Assembly (NCBI RefSeq): GCF_003002825.1
Contig: NZ_PVTE01000027.1
Coordinates: 18,057-82,056, forward strand
Reading direction: 5' to 3'
Length of the DNA: 64,000 nucleotides
Source: Spirosoma oryzae
Lineage (GTDB): Bacteria; Bacteroidota; Bacteroidia; Cytophagales; Spirosomataceae
In this document: piece by piece, positions 47,953 through 57,854 of the stretch
How the letters are laid out: the number at the start of each line of letters is the position of its first letter
How positions within the stretch are numbered: the first letter of the stretch is position 1
Made by a program: the position numbers and the translations under genes
The notes under the pieces: model-generated
What the model was told of the DNA's origin: nothing
Database searches by the model: none
Seen by the model: the letters and a program-made list of their open reading frames with translations, nothing else

Positions 47953-49126
47953 TGACAGTCTGTCGGTTAATCAATTGCGTTTCGTGCGACCGGGGATTGA
48001 CAATTCGGATACGCATTCCCTCCCGGTGAAACGTTGGATAGAACACGTTTACCAATCGTTTCAGCCAGCTACGTGGTTTGTTGAGCCGGTTGGCGATCAG
48101 TTCCGGCAAGGCTTCTATCCTATTGGCCGACACGTGCCGGGCGTTCACACGAACCACGACATCGTTCGTAACCGGCTCGGTCAACCGTCTAAACTTCACC
48201 CGTAAATCGACGCTGGTAAGCGGCTGCTCTTCCCGAATAAACGATTCGACATCGGCATTGGTATAAATCGTGCGGCACCAGGGTTCGACCACACGCAGCA
48301 CATCCGTTGTCGCATTGGGCAGTACAAGGCCAATATCGTACGAACGCTTTACCGGTCCGCTGTTCCGAAAGCCCCATTTGCGAATAAAGTTTCGAATCGA
48401 CTGGGCTTCGATCCGTTGCGTACGCTGTTGGTACTCGGCCGAGAACCGCGACGTTTTGCTGACAAAATGGTAGCAGATGGCATCGAGCGACACCACCGGT
48501 TCCAGCCCTTTTAACTGGAAGCGCAACAGCAGATCATCGTCTTCGCAGAACATCGGATTGAACAGCGGATCGAGTCCACCCATGTCGAGCAGCACCCGAC
48601 GGGATACGCTCAGAAAAAACGACAGCTTGTTTCGGGTATCGACCGTTCGGTTTGCCTGCTGATTTGTGCGTTGCTGCTGCTCGGCAAAGGCAAAAAAAGC
48701 GTCACGCTGAAATGTGTCGAGCCCATCGCCGAAGTCGCGCACAATTTTGCCCGGCCGCTCGTCATCGGCGAAAATGGGCGGTTCTACTGTCGTATAGGAG
48801 ATTACCCGGTTGTCGGTCTGCAACGGTGCCAGTGCTTCCAGAAAGCCCGGTGCCAGCACCATATCATTGTGGGCGAAGATAACGTAGGCCGACGTGGCTA
48901 GCTGCGTCGCCTTGTTGTACGTGTCCGACAGCGTTTTCTCAACAGGCTCGTGGTAGAAACGGACGTGTTCGTCGTGCAGCGTGTCGAGCCATTCGTGCGT
49001 TCCGTCGGTACTGCCGTAGCTGACGAAAACGATCTCCACTTCCGGGTAGATCAGCCGCGTCTGTTCGTACACGTACTGTGTATAGGCCAGGTTATTCTTT
49101 ACCCCAATGAGCAATGAAAACGTCAT
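47945..49126 (-). CDS. Glycosyltransferase family 2
   Basis: This 393-aa protein starts at 49126 (MTFSLLIGVKNNLAYTQYV). The GT-A domain holds VEIVFVSYGSTDGTHEW, YVIFAHNDMVLAPGFLEAL (the equivalent of DXD), and DPLFNPMFCEDDDLLLRFQLKGL with the catalytic Asp pair (ED about 209-213). A ~160-residue C-terminal extension resembles nothing I know. First gene of the GT2-GT2-GT4 operon. Confidence 0.87.
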   Translation of the reverse strand: MTFSLLIGVKNNLAYTQYVYEQTRLIYPEVEIVFVSYGSTDGTHEWLDTLHDEHVRFYHEPVEKTLSDTYNKATQLATSAYVIFAHNDMVLAPGFLEALAPLQTDNRVISYTTVEPPIFADDERPGKIVRDFGDGLDTFQRDAFFAFAEQQQRTNQQANRTVDTRNKLSFFLSVSRRVLLDMGGLDPLFNPMFCEDDDLLLRFQLKGLEPVVSLDAICYHFVSKTSRFSAEYQQRTQRIEAQSIRNFIRKWGFRNSGPVKRSYDIGLVLPNATTDVLRVVEPWCRTIYTNADVESFIREEQPLTSVDLRVKFRRLTEPVTNDVVVRVNARHVSANRIEALPELIANRLNKPRSWLKRLVNVFYPTFHREGMRIRIVNPRSHETQLINRQTVNA

Positions 49127-49235
49127 CGTGTTCGGTTTGAGTGCGTTAGCCACTGCCCTGTAGCAGCAGCCTGTCTGTACCGGTCAGACGTCGTAGTTCT
49201 GTCCACCAAAGATAGGGCAACAACGGCCCGGACCG

Positions 49236-50198
49236 CTACACGGTCAGCACAATCTTGCCGATATGGTCACTGCTTTCCATGAGCTGCTGGGCGGTTGCCG
49301 CGTCAGCCAGCGGAAACGTCCGGTACACAACCGGCCTTAGCTGACCAGTCGTAAGCAGGGGCCACACGCTGGCCAATACATCGGCAACCAATGCCGCCTT
49401 GAACTCATCCGAGCGCGGTTTGAGCATACTCCCGGTCAGCACGATACGTTTGCTCATCAGTTCCCGAATATCGATCGTACTCTCGGCTCCTTTCATGGCA
49501 TTGATAAACGTCAGTCGACCGTCGGGCCGTAGCAGCCGGATGTTTTTGGGTACGTAGTCGCCCCCTACCATATCCAGAATCACGTCGATACCATAGGGCT
49601 GTAGCACCTGCTCAAAATCTTCGGTTTTGTAATTGACGACCCGCTCGGCACCCAGCTTTTCACAAAACGCTTTCTTTTCCTCGCTACCCACCGTCGCAAA
49701 GGCGTTCGCGCCAAAAGCAACGGCCAATTGAATAGCGGTAATTCCGATGCCGCTGCTACCGCCGTGCACTAGGAAATGATCGCCGGACCGCAACCGGCCC
49801 TGCTGAAATACGTTCGACCAGACGGTCAGCACTGTTTCAGGAAGCGAAGCCGCATCCGTCATCGACATCCCGTCGGGAACAGGCAAGCAATGCCGCTCAT
49901 CGACGACCACGTAATCAGCATAACCACCACCGGGCAGCAGCGCACAGACGGCATCGCCCACCTGCCACCGATTGGCTCCCGGCCCACACTGCTCAACCGT
50001 GCCCGCCATTTCTAGGCCCGGCACCTGCCCCGACGGATCGGTACCGTACCCACCCTGCCGTTGCATGATGTCGCTACGATTCAGACCGGCGGCTGCGACA
50101 CGCACCAATACTTGCCGGTAACCAGGCTCTGGGCGGGGTCGCGCCTGCACCTGCAAAACGGCAGCGTCGCCGGGTTGAGTAATAACGATAGCGTTCAC
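49236..50198 (-). CDS. Quinone oxidoreductase-like MDR protein (PIG3/QOR type)
   Basis: This 320-aa zinc-independent medium-chain reductase has the N-terminal GroES-like domain with GYRQVLVRVAAAGLNRSDIMQRQGGY and PGLEMAGTVEQCGPG. The NADPH-binding domain has LVHGGSSGIGITAIQLAVAFGA (A-x-x-G-x-x-G region about 145). It probably reduces quinones or enones. The upstream region contains a half-copy of the ATTGATTGAATGATAG repeat. Confidence 0.9.
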   Translation of the reverse strand: MNAIVITQPGDAAVLQVQARPRPEPGYRQVLVRVAAAGLNRSDIMQRQGGYGTDPSGQVPGLEMAGTVEQCGPGANRWQVGDAVCALLPGGGYADYVVVDERHCLPVPDGMSMTDAASLPETVLTVWSNVFQQGRLRSGDHFLVHGGSSGIGITAIQLAVAFGANAFATVGSEEKKAFCEKLGAERVVNYKTEDFEQVLQPYGIDVILDMVGGDYVPKNIRLLRPDGRLTFINAMKGAESTIDIRELMSKRIVLTGSMLKPRSDEFKAALVADVLASVWPLLTTGQLRPVVYRTFPLADAATAQQLMESSDHIGKIVLTV

Positions 50199-50202
50199 GG
50201 AT

Positions 50203-50232
50203 TGATTGAATGATAGAATGATGGAGTGATTG
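50203..50232. repeat. Single arm of the ATTGAATGATAG repeat
   Basis: GATTGATTGAATGATAGAATG is the same sequence as one arm of the palindromes at 13641 and 32760, without its partner. Confidence 0.5.
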
Positions 50233-50378
50233 ACTAACTGTTCGGCACCATTAGCTAGGGTAGTTGCCTGTCTGGCTATTGAGCGGTTGACCCGTCGACT
50301 GTTTACCTAAACCTTACCGACTGGGTGGCGGTTATCAGTTGAGTAGTTAATTCCACTTTTTCTGATTCAACAGCTCGT

Positions 50379-51092
50379 ATGGCAGCGTCTAGTAAAACGG
50401 CCCTTATCACAGGTGGGTCAAAGGGTATCGGCTACGGTGTGGCCGAAGCACTTATCAATCAGGGCATTCGGGTAGCCGTCACCAGCCGCTCACAGGAGAG
50501 CGCCGACCAGGCGGCAGCAGCGCTTAACAAAATTAAAGACGGTTACGCGCTGGGTATTCAGGCCGACGTGCGGGATCTGGCGTCGCAGCAAAAGGCCGTC
50601 GATACGCTGCTTGCGGAATGGGGCCAACTCGACTACGTCATCGCCAACGCAGGTGTCGGCCACTTTGCGCCCGTCCAGGAACTGACGCCGGAGCAGTGGC
50701 AGGAAACCATCGACATCAACCTGACGGGTGTCTTTTACACCACCAAAGCGACTGTGGCGGAACTGGCCAAGACGGAAGGCTACTTCATCACGATTGCCAG
50801 CCTGGCAGGTGCGAATTTCTTTGAGAAAGGCTCGGCCTACAATGCCAGTAAATTTGGACTGGTCGGCTTTACGCAGGCGATCATGCTCGACCTCCGCAAA
50901 GACGGCATCAAAGTGTCGACGATCATGCCCGGCTCGGTAGCTACCTATTTCGACGGGAACGAACCGGGCGAGAAAGATGCGTGGAAGATTCAACCGGAAG
51001 ACATCGGTCAGATCGTGGCCGACCTGATCAACATGCCCGCCCGTACGCTCCCCAGCAAAGTGGAAGTACGCCCATCACGGCCGGGGAAATAG
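50379..51092 (+). CDS. Short-chain dehydrogenase/reductase
   Basis: This 237-aa classical SDR has TGGSKGIGYGV (residues 11-21), NAGVGHF, the catalytic Ser-Tyr-Lys set (SLAGANFFEKGSAYNASKF, Tyr about 156, Lys about 160) and PGSVAT. It is NAD(P)-dependent with unknown substrate. It converges on guaA, with a repeat hairpin between. Confidence 0.92.
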   Translation: MAASSKTALITGGSKGIGYGVAEALINQGIRVAVTSRSQESADQAAAALNKIKDGYALGIQADVRDLASQQKAVDTLLAEWGQLDYVIANAGVGHFAPVQELTPEQWQETIDINLTGVFYTTKATVAELAKTEGYFITIASLAGANFFEKGSAYNASKFGLVGFTQAIMLDLRKDGIKVSTIMPGSVATYFDGNEPGEKDAWKIQPEDIGQIVADLINMPARTLPSKVEVRPSRPGK

Positions 51093-51227
51093 TCGGTATT
51101 CGGTACACAGTTTTCGGTACAGGGTGCAAATACAAAGACACCGGGTTTCAGCCCGGTGTCTTTGTGTAAACAGGTAGCCGCCGTGCGACAGCCGCCGTAA
51201 ACTATATACCGAATACCGTAAACCGAC
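51089..51227. repeat. GTAAACCG-family palindrome between convergent genes
   Basis: TCGGTATTCGGTACACAGTTTTCGG at 51092 on (in two pieces) is matched by ACCGAATACCGTAAACCGA at about 51210-51228. An inner hairpin ACACCGGGTTTCAGCCCGGTGT lies at 51139-51160. Confidence 0.7.
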
Positions 51228-51230
51228 AAT

Positions 51231-52763
51231 TTATTCCCACTCGATCGTTGCCGGTGGCTTCGACGAAATATCGTACACGACGCGGTTGACGCCTTTCACC
51301 CGGTTGATGATGTCGTTCGATACGTTGGCCAGGAATTCGTACGGCAGATGCGCCCAGTCGGCGGTCATACCGTCGACGCTCGTCACGGCCCGCAGTGCTA
51401 CCACGCGTTCGTACGTACGTTCGTCGCCCATCACGCCAACCGACTGCACCGGCAGGAGCATCGCGCCAGCCTGCCACACTTTGTCGTACAACCCGTCGCG
51501 CTTTAATCCGTTGATAAACAGCGCATCGACCTGCTGGAGTATGTCCACTTTATCGGGCGTAACGTCACCCAGGATACGAATGGCCAGACCAGGACCGGGG
51601 AACGGGTGACGGCCCAGAATGGCTTCGGGCAGCCCAAGCGTACGACCAACAGCCCGTACCTCATCTTTAAACAGCGTATTCAGCGGCTCAACGACTTTCA
51701 GTTTCATAAAGTCGGGCAAGCCCCCTACGTTATGGTGCGACTTGATCGTCGCCGATGGACCTTTTACCGACACAGACTCGATGACGTCCGGGTAGATAGT
51801 TCCCTGACCCAGCCAGGCTACGCCTTCGATCTGATGCGCTTCATGGTCGAAGACGTCGATAAACGTCTTGCCGATGGCCTTGCGTTTCGCTTCGGGATCG
51901 GTCAGGCCAGCCAGGGCCGTGTAGAACTGCTCTTTTGCATCGACGCCTTTCACGTTCAATCCCAGCGACTCGTACGACGCCAGGACTTCTGTGAACTCAT
52001 CTTTCCGCAACAGTCCGTTGTCGACGAAAACGCAGTATAGATTTTTACCGATAGCCCGGTGAATAAGCATGGCCGCTACCGACGAGTCGACCCCGCCCGA
52101 CAGGCCCAGCACTACGTTGTCGTCGCCAAGCTTTTCTTTCAGCTGAGCCACCGTCGACTCCACAAACGACTCCGACGTCCAGTCCTGAGCGCAGCCGCAG
52201 ATATCGACAACAAAGTTTTTCAGCAGTTCTTTTCCCTGTAACGAATGCGTTACTTCGGGGTGAAACTGGATACCGTACGTATCTTCACCCGTAATGTGGA
52301 AGGCCGCTACCCGTACCGAATCAGTCGAGGCAATAACCTTAAACGAATCGGGAATGGCGGTTATCGTGTCGCCGTGCGACATCCATACCTGCGAGTGCGG
52401 ATCGATTCCCCGCATCAGCGGACTGTCCGCTTCGACCGTCCCGAGCTTGGCACGGCCGTACTCACGAATCGACGAGGGTTGTACTTCACCCCCGCTTGTA
52501 TGCGCCAGTAACTGTGCGCCATAGCAAACGCCCAGCAGCGGTAATTTCTGCCGGAATGCTGCCAGATGAAGGTTGGGCGCATCATCTTCCCGCACAGACG
52601 ACGGGCTTCCCGACAGGATTACGCCTTTGACGTCGGGCGAGATAACTGGAATGTTGTTGTAAGGATGGATTTCGCAGTAGACATTGAGTTCGCGCACCCG
52701 GCGGGCGATAAGTTGGGTGTACTGCGAACCGAAATCCAGAATCAGAATCTGTTCGGTGGCCAT
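51231..52763 (-). CDS. guaA: GMP synthase (glutamine-hydrolysing)
   Basis: This 510-aa enzyme converts XMP to GMP. The start at 52763 ([17 protein letters not shown]) is preferred; an upstream frame is non-homologous. The class I glutaminase domain comes first, with the nucleophile Cys in [14 protein letters not shown] (about 82) and His/Glu in [10 protein letters not shown]. The ATP-PPase domain follows, with the P-loop [16 protein letters not shown] (about 222), and the GMP-synthase C-terminal dimerisation domain ends with KPPATIEWE. Order and length are standard. Confidence 0.97.
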   Translation of the reverse strand: MATEQILILDFGSQYTQLIARRVRELNVYCEIHPYNNIPVISPDVKGVILSGSPSSVREDDAPNLHLAAFRQKLPLLGVCYGAQLLAHTSGGEVQPSSIREYGRAKLGTVEADSPLMRGIDPHSQVWMSHGDTITAIPDSFKVIASTDSVRVAAFHITGEDTYGIQFHPEVTHSLQGKELLKNFVVDICGCAQDWTSESFVESTVAQLKEKLGDDNVVLGLSGGVDSSVAAMLIHRAIGKNLYCVFVDNGLLRKDEFTEVLASYESLGLNVKGVDAKEQFYTALAGLTDPEAKRKAIGKTFIDVFDHEAHQIEGVAWLGQGTIYPDVIESVSVKGPSATIKSHHNVGGLPDFMKLKVVEPLNTLFKDEVRAVGRTLGLPEAILGRHPFPGPGLAIRILGDVTPDKVDILQQVDALFINGLKRDGLYDKVWQAGAMLLPVQSVGVMGDERTYERVVALRAVTSVDGMTADWAHLPYEFLANVSNDIINRVKGVNRVVYDISSKPPATIEWE

Positions 52764-52826
52764 GGATTGGTCTCTAAAATGCAAAGGTAGGGCATTTTTC
52801 CATACGGCAGCCCTCACCCGCTTCAA

Positions 52827-54917
52827 CTAACGATTCACCACCAGCCGACACTGAATACCCCCACCCCGGTATGCCAGCTTCAGCACATAGATACCAACAG
52901 GCAACGTTGCCACCGAAAACGGCACGACCGACATGCCCCCGATTACCGCGCGACTCTGCTGCAACACAACTTTACCCTGCGAATCGGTTAGTATGAGCGC
53001 AATAGGGTCACCGCTCCAGTCGAGTGGTAAGCGGACGAACACCTGATCGGCGGCTGGGTTGGGATACACGAGTGCCGAACCGTGTGCCCCACCCGGATTG
53101 GGGGTAAGTTCGGGACCGATGGGAATGCCAAGCACAAACTGTAGCGAAGCTGTCACGACGGGTGAATAGCTGGCTTCCGCTTTCTGGCCAATGGCCCGGA
53201 TTCGGTACCGATATAATTCGCCGATACGCAGTGAATCAAGCGTATTGGCCTTCCGGCGGTCGCTGTACGTGCTCAGTTGATTACTCAGGCTCGCGATTTG
53301 TCTGAATTGCCCGCTGGTGTCGGCCCGTTCGACTTCCCAATGGTCAACACCCGTAGCTGGCTGATTCCAGTTGAGCTGAATGGCCGCCGTGTCGAGTGGT
53401 ACGGCCCGCAGGTCGTTGGCAACAGGCAGGGGCGCAGCAATAGGAACCGACTGAAACGTCAGCGCGCGCATACCCCGCTCATTTCGAATGGTTGGACCCG
53501 CGTAATAGCCAAGCTGATTGTCCTGGTACGACGAAGGGAGATATGTCAGAGTTTGCGCCGTGACCGGGCGAGCAAGCGTCAGAACCAGCTTGTTACCCTG
53601 CTCCGACACCGACTGTATCAGCCCCGACTCGCCATTGGGGTAGTTTGTATAGATAAAATCGGTCATTCGCTGGGTGTACGTACGACCTGTCTTCGGATTG
53701 ATAATGACCGAGTCGGCCGGCCATTTCACGCGTTGCCCAGCCTCGAACTCCATGGTAATTTCGGTATAATCGGGCTTGCTGTAAAAGAGTCGTTTCAGAT
53801 TGGGCGACGCGATATTGCTTGTGTCGGTGCTCTTGTACAGATCGCGGGCAATCAGCCGGTACAGTTCCAGTCCGAACTGCCGGTAACCGGATTCGTCGTA
53901 GTGAAGTCCCTGATACCCCGGCAAACCAACTGTTGCAATCGGAACGTGGTTGGCGTACACGCTGGTGATCTGCCGTTGGAAATCGCGGATAGCACCCGCC
54001 CGCGCCGACGACTGATCAGGCAGAATATTGAGTTGCGCCATGTATACGCGCCGAATGTTGGGATAATCCTGCCGCCAGTTGCCGTACAGCCGGGCATACT
54101 GCTGCGCATATCCATCGCTGTTGTTGGCGGCCTCGGCTTCGCCCTGCCGCCAGATCATCACCAATGGCTGATCGGCCAGCCCCGCCTTCCGTGTCCGGTA
54201 CAACAGCCGCCCATACAGCGTATTTAGATTATCGGGCTGCGTACCGATTCGAATGAGATGAGTCGATATATCTGTCGACCCGACAGCTCCGTTGATAACG
54301 GCTGTCGGGATACTGTCTCGCTGGTAGATATAGCGTTGCAGTTCGACGCCCCACAGACTGTTCACGCCTTCAGCCGTATTGGTCAGGCACCAGCTCGTAT
54401 CCGCCGGGTTGTAAGCGGCATTACCATTGTTGACACCGAACGATCGACAAAACGTGCTCCGAAACGGATTGTTATCGAAACGACCGACGGCGTTCGACTG
54501 ACCCATAATCAGATAGGCATCCCCACAAACGATGCTGTCACGGGTAGCGATTCTGACCGAATCCCCAGCCGACCGGTGTTGAAAAAGCTGGAAACTATAT
54601 TGGTGCGGCTCCGCCTTGATTGATGGCGTAACGCGGAATAGTCCGGCAGAATCGGCGATCAGACGTGTGTATGCGTATGGTTTCTGATCACGCAACGTGA
54701 CAACCGATACCGTTGCAGCCGTCGGGTCAGTAATGCGGCCACTGACAGGCACGCCACAGCGGCTGGTAGAGGGGTCTCGGGCGTACAGTTGCAGCCGGGC
54801 AGGCCAACTGCTCAACGAAAGGTTTTGCCCATCGCTTTCAAAAGAAATAAAGAACCCAGCAAGAAAGATAAAGCGTACTAGCGTATTCACAAGACGGTGG
54901 TTATAGGCAGTCCACAA
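52827..54917 (-). CDS. Sialate O-acetylesterase-like SGNH protein with T9SS sorting domain
   Basis: This 696-aa protein has a signal peptide (to about 31). The SASA/SGNH esterase domain contains IMGQSNAVGRFD with the catalytic Ser (about 129), NGAVGSTDI, and GLHYDESGYRQFG with the Asp-His pair (about 345). A fibronectin-III-like domain follows (about 510-605), and the C-terminal ~75 residues (YPNPAADQVFVRLPL ... PVGIYVLKL) form the type A sorting domain recognised by the type IX secretion system. It is exported to the surface, where it would remove acetyl groups from sialic acid, muramic acid or polysaccharide. Confidence 0.88.
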   Translation of the reverse strand: MWTAYNHRLVNTLVRFIFLAGFFISFESDGQNLSLSSWPARLQLYARDPSTSRCGVPVSGRITDPTAATVSVVTLRDQKPYAYTRLIADSAGLFRVTPSIKAEPHQYSFQLFQHRSAGDSVRIATRDSIVCGDAYLIMGQSNAVGRFDNNPFRSTFCRSFGVNNGNAAYNPADTSWCLTNTAEGVNSLWGVELQRYIYQRDSIPTAVINGAVGSTDISTHLIRIGTQPDNLNTLYGRLLYRTRKAGLADQPLVMIWRQGEAEAANNSDGYAQQYARLYGNWRQDYPNIRRVYMAQLNILPDQSSARAGAIRDFQRQITSVYANHVPIATVGLPGYQGLHYDESGYRQFGLELYRLIARDLYKSTDTSNIASPNLKRLFYSKPDYTEITMEFEAGQRVKWPADSVIINPKTGRTYTQRMTDFIYTNYPNGESGLIQSVSEQGNKLVLTLARPVTAQTLTYLPSSYQDNQLGYYAGPTIRNERGMRALTFQSVPIAAPLPVANDLRAVPLDTAAIQLNWNQPATGVDHWEVERADTSGQFRQIASLSNQLSTYSDRRKANTLDSLRIGELYRYRIRAIGQKAEASYSPVVTASLQFVLGIPIGPELTPNPGGAHGSALVYPNPAADQVFVRLPLDWSGDPIALILTDSQGKVVLQQSRAVIGGMSVVPFSVATLPVGIYVLKLAYRGGGIQCRLVVNR

Positions 54918-54990
54918 ATTTATCCAATGGCTCGCTATATGTCATCATCTTGTACTACTGCTTTGTTCTCGATCTCCGCAATATCTGCCT

Positions 54991-56193
54991 TTACCGATAG
55001 ATCAGGTATTTCTGCCGCATCGTTTTATAAGTGGCCAGATCCGGCTCCCAGCTCTTGCGAATGGTCGCTTCGGATACACCCGCCGTCAGTTGCAACCGTA
55101 ACTGATCCGTACCGGACAACCGGTCGAACCCACCGCCTGCCAGGAAGAAGGTCGACTTGTTGGTAGCGCGTTTGTAAAAATCGAACAGATAATCGAGCAT
55201 CAATCCCGTTTTCGAAATGGGGGCTTGCGTCAGATCGAGCCCGTAGCATAATTTACCCTCCTGCGGTGGATTCATCGCCCCCGGCTTGTCGACAGGCGTA
55301 AACTCGTACGGACCGTACTTGGTATATGGCGAACCAATCACCTGAAATTGCTTGTCGGTACCCCGACCGACACTGACGACTGTCCCTTCGAAAAAGCAGA
55401 GCGACGGATACAGAAGAACAGCCTGCTGGTTGGGCAGATTGGGTGATGGCCGGACCGGTAGCACGTAGGGGGTCTGGTGCGTGTAGTTCTTCACCGGAAT
55501 CACCGTCAGCGAACAGGTTTTGTTAGGCCCGAGCCAGCCTTCTCCGTTGATCATACCCGCCAGTTCGCCTTCGGTAAGCCCATAAACAACGGGGATCGGG
55601 TGCATCCCGACGAACGATTTAAACTTCGGGTTCAGCACCGGCCCGTCGACGTAATGGCCGTTCGGGTTCGGCCGATCGAGCACAATAAGCGGTTTCTTCG
55701 CTTCAGCGCAGGCTTCCATGACGTAGTGCATGGTGCTGATGTACGTATAGAACCGGCAGCCTACGTCCTGAATATCAAACACGACAACATCGAGCGAGTC
55801 CATCTGAGCGGGTGACGGCTTGTGGTTGGCCCCGTACAGCGACGCGATCATAACCCCCGTTCGGGGATCGCGACCGTTGCTGATTTTCTCCCCGTCGGTA
55901 GCTTCTCCCCGAAAGCCATGCTCCGGTGCAAAAATCGTTTTCACCGTGATACCGAGTGCCAGCAGACTGTCGACAAGGTGCGTTTTACCAATTCGCGAGG
56001 TATGGTTGACAACCATTCCGACGCGCTTACCCTTCAGCGCAGGCAGGTAGAGGGCCGTCTGTTCGGCACCCGGCACGACAGTCGTACGGGCGACACTGGC
56101 AGTACCCGTTTGCTGCGTGGATTGCGCCTGACAGGCCATGGATAAACTAACGAACAGAGCAACTAGCAATCGACAGACAGGTTGTAGCGACAT
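54991..56193 (-). CDS. namZ: DUF1343 protein, NamZ-like exo-beta-N-acetylmuramidase
   Basis: This 400-aa protein has a signal with a lipobox-like SLSMAC (Cys about 21). The N-terminal Rossmann-like part has GKRVGMVVNHTS, TIFAPEHGFRGEATDGEKI and VVFDIQDVGCRFYTYIS. Conserved further motifs are LDRPNPNGHYVDGP and the central PVVYGLTEGELAGMINGE. It removes N-acetylmuramic acid from peptidoglycan chain ends. Placed next to a secreted SGNH esterase gene on the same strand. Confidence 0.9.
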   Translation of the reverse strand: MSLQPVCRLLVALFVSLSMACQAQSTQQTGTASVARTTVVPGAEQTALYLPALKGKRVGMVVNHTSRIGKTHLVDSLLALGITVKTIFAPEHGFRGEATDGEKISNGRDPRTGVMIASLYGANHKPSPAQMDSLDVVVFDIQDVGCRFYTYISTMHYVMEACAEAKKPLIVLDRPNPNGHYVDGPVLNPKFKSFVGMHPIPVVYGLTEGELAGMINGEGWLGPNKTCSLTVIPVKNYTHQTPYVLPVRPSPNLPNQQAVLLYPSLCFFEGTVVSVGRGTDKQFQVIGSPYTKYGPYEFTPVDKPGAMNPPQEGKLCYGLDLTQAPISKTGLMLDYLFDFYKRATNKSTFFLAGGGFDRLSGTDQLRLQLTAGVSEATIRKSWEPDLATYKTMRQKYLIYR

Positions 56194-56506
56194 AAAGGCA
56201 AGAGCGGTTTTTACAAAAATAGGCGATTCGACCAGACGCTGCGTCGAATCGCTCAGGATTGTCCACGCGTTCAGACAAACATAAGCTACAGTCTGGTAGA
56301 CTATTTATTTCTCCTGTCCGCAGTCAGCAACGGATGTGCTGCCATTGCTAGCTGCGGATAAGCAACACAATGCTAAAAATTGATTTCGACAGACGGAATT
56401 TCGCTCGATTTACACCAGCGGTAAGGCTGATCCACGTTTCTTTGTAGTTAGTAGCTTGTCGGCCGGGGCGGTCGACAATATTCGTTCTTAGTCAGGCACT
56501 CGTACG
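56194..56506. other. Divergent intergenic region
   Basis: This region of about 310 bp separates the namZ and permease genes, transcribed away from each other. It is moderately AT-rich around 56290-56400 and must contain both promoters; I saw no distinctive box, repeat or ORF. Confidence 0.35.
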
Positions 56507-57733
56507 TTGAATCTTTCTTTATTTCTGGCCCGCCGGGTGCGTCACGCTCCGCAGGGCAGTTTTTCCGCTACCGTTACCCGAATCGGCATTGGCAGTATCG
56601 CACTGGGGCTGGCCGTTATGATCGTTGCCTTCGCGGTCCTGTACGGCTACCAACGGTCTATCCAGCAGAAAATATTTCTGTTTGGCGCGCACTTACAGGT
56701 CAGTAAATTCACGAACAACCGGTCTCTCGACGACACGTCCTTACCACTGAACACGCCCTTGTTCAAGGCCGGAACCAGCATTCCGGGGGTGGTCCATATG
56801 CAGGCGGTAGCGACGAAGCCAGGCATCCTGAAAACGCCCGACGAGCTGGCGGGCGTCGTGCTAAAGGGTGTCGGGCGTGACTACAACTGGAACCTGCTGC
56901 GCGAGTCGCTGGTTGCCGGAACGGTTCCCGAAGTCGGGGCCGACACAGGCAACGGGTCGACGCAGTTGCTGATTAGTCAGTACATGGCCAATCAGTTGAA
57001 GGCGAAAGTAGGGCAATCGTTACCGCTTTACTTTCTGGGTAATCCGCCCCGCGCCCGTAAAATGACCGTCGTCGGTATCTACGAAACGGGCCTGGAAGAA
57101 GTCGACAAGACGGTGGCGCTGGGCGATATCCGGCTGATTCAGCGCCTGAATAAATGGGGCCCCGACACGGTAGGGAGCTACGAAATTTTCGTCCGCGATT
57201 TCAATAAACTCGACCAAACCCGCGAGGCCGTCTTCGACCGACTGTCACCGGATATGCGACTGGTATCGGTCAAAGAGCAGTACCGCCCCCTCTTCGACTG
57301 GATGCTGCTGCTCGACCGCAACATGGTTATTCTGCTGGGCCTGATCGCCTTCGTCGCGTCGTTCAACATGGTGTCGGTGCTGCTGGTGCTGATGATGGAA
57401 CGAACCCCCATGATCGGGCTACTGAAAACGCTGGGTGGCACCAATCCGCTTATCCGACGAGTGTTCCTCAACGTCGGCCTGAACATGGTACTCTGGGGCC
57501 TGGCGCTCGGCAACATTATAGGCATCGGGCTGAGTCTGATTCAGGACAAGTTCCGGCTGATTCCCCTCGATCCCAAGAACTACTTTATCAAGTACGTACC
57601 CATCGCCATCGACTGGCCAACGGTCCTGATCCTCAATGCCGCCACCGTCCTGCTGATTGCGCTGGTACTCTGGATTCCGACGATCATTATCAACCGTATC
57701 CAGCCGATACAGGCGCTGGCATTCAAGAAGTAA
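56507..57733 (+). CDS. FtsX/LolE-type ABC transporter permease
   Basis: This 408-aa protein starts at TTG (MNLSLFLARRVRHAPQGSF), the usual N-terminus of LolC/E-like subunits. One membrane segment (about 25-47) is followed by a MacB-like periplasmic domain (about 50-245) and three segments at the C-terminus (about 265-400, FtsX domain). GEVDKT-like strand motifs and TLGGTNPLIRRVF are typical. It may release lipoproteins or act in cell-envelope transport. No ATPase gene is adjacent; the LolD-like partner would be encoded elsewhere. Confidence 0.85.
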   Translation: MNLSLFLARRVRHAPQGSFSATVTRIGIGSIALGLAVMIVAFAVLYGYQRSIQQKIFLFGAHLQVSKFTNNRSLDDTSLPLNTPLFKAGTSIPGVVHMQAVATKPGILKTPDELAGVVLKGVGRDYNWNLLRESLVAGTVPEVGADTGNGSTQLLISQYMANQLKAKVGQSLPLYFLGNPPRARKMTVVGIYETGLEEVDKTVALGDIRLIQRLNKWGPDTVGSYEIFVRDFNKLDQTREAVFDRLSPDMRLVSVKEQYRPLFDWMLLLDRNMVILLGLIAFVASFNMVSVLLVLMMERTPMIGLLKTLGGTNPLIRRVFLNVGLNMVLWGLALGNIIGIGLSLIQDKFRLIPLDPKNYFIKYVPIAIDWPTVLILNAATVLLIALVLWIPTIIINRIQPIQALAFKK

Positions 57734-57854
57734 TAGTATACCTATCACACTGGAGCTGTGACCTGGCAATGTGCTGGTGGTAGCTTGAGACGTCGACCGT
57801 GTACCGCTCAGCTTTCTTCGTATCTTTGGTACAATAGCCAGATACGATAGAACT

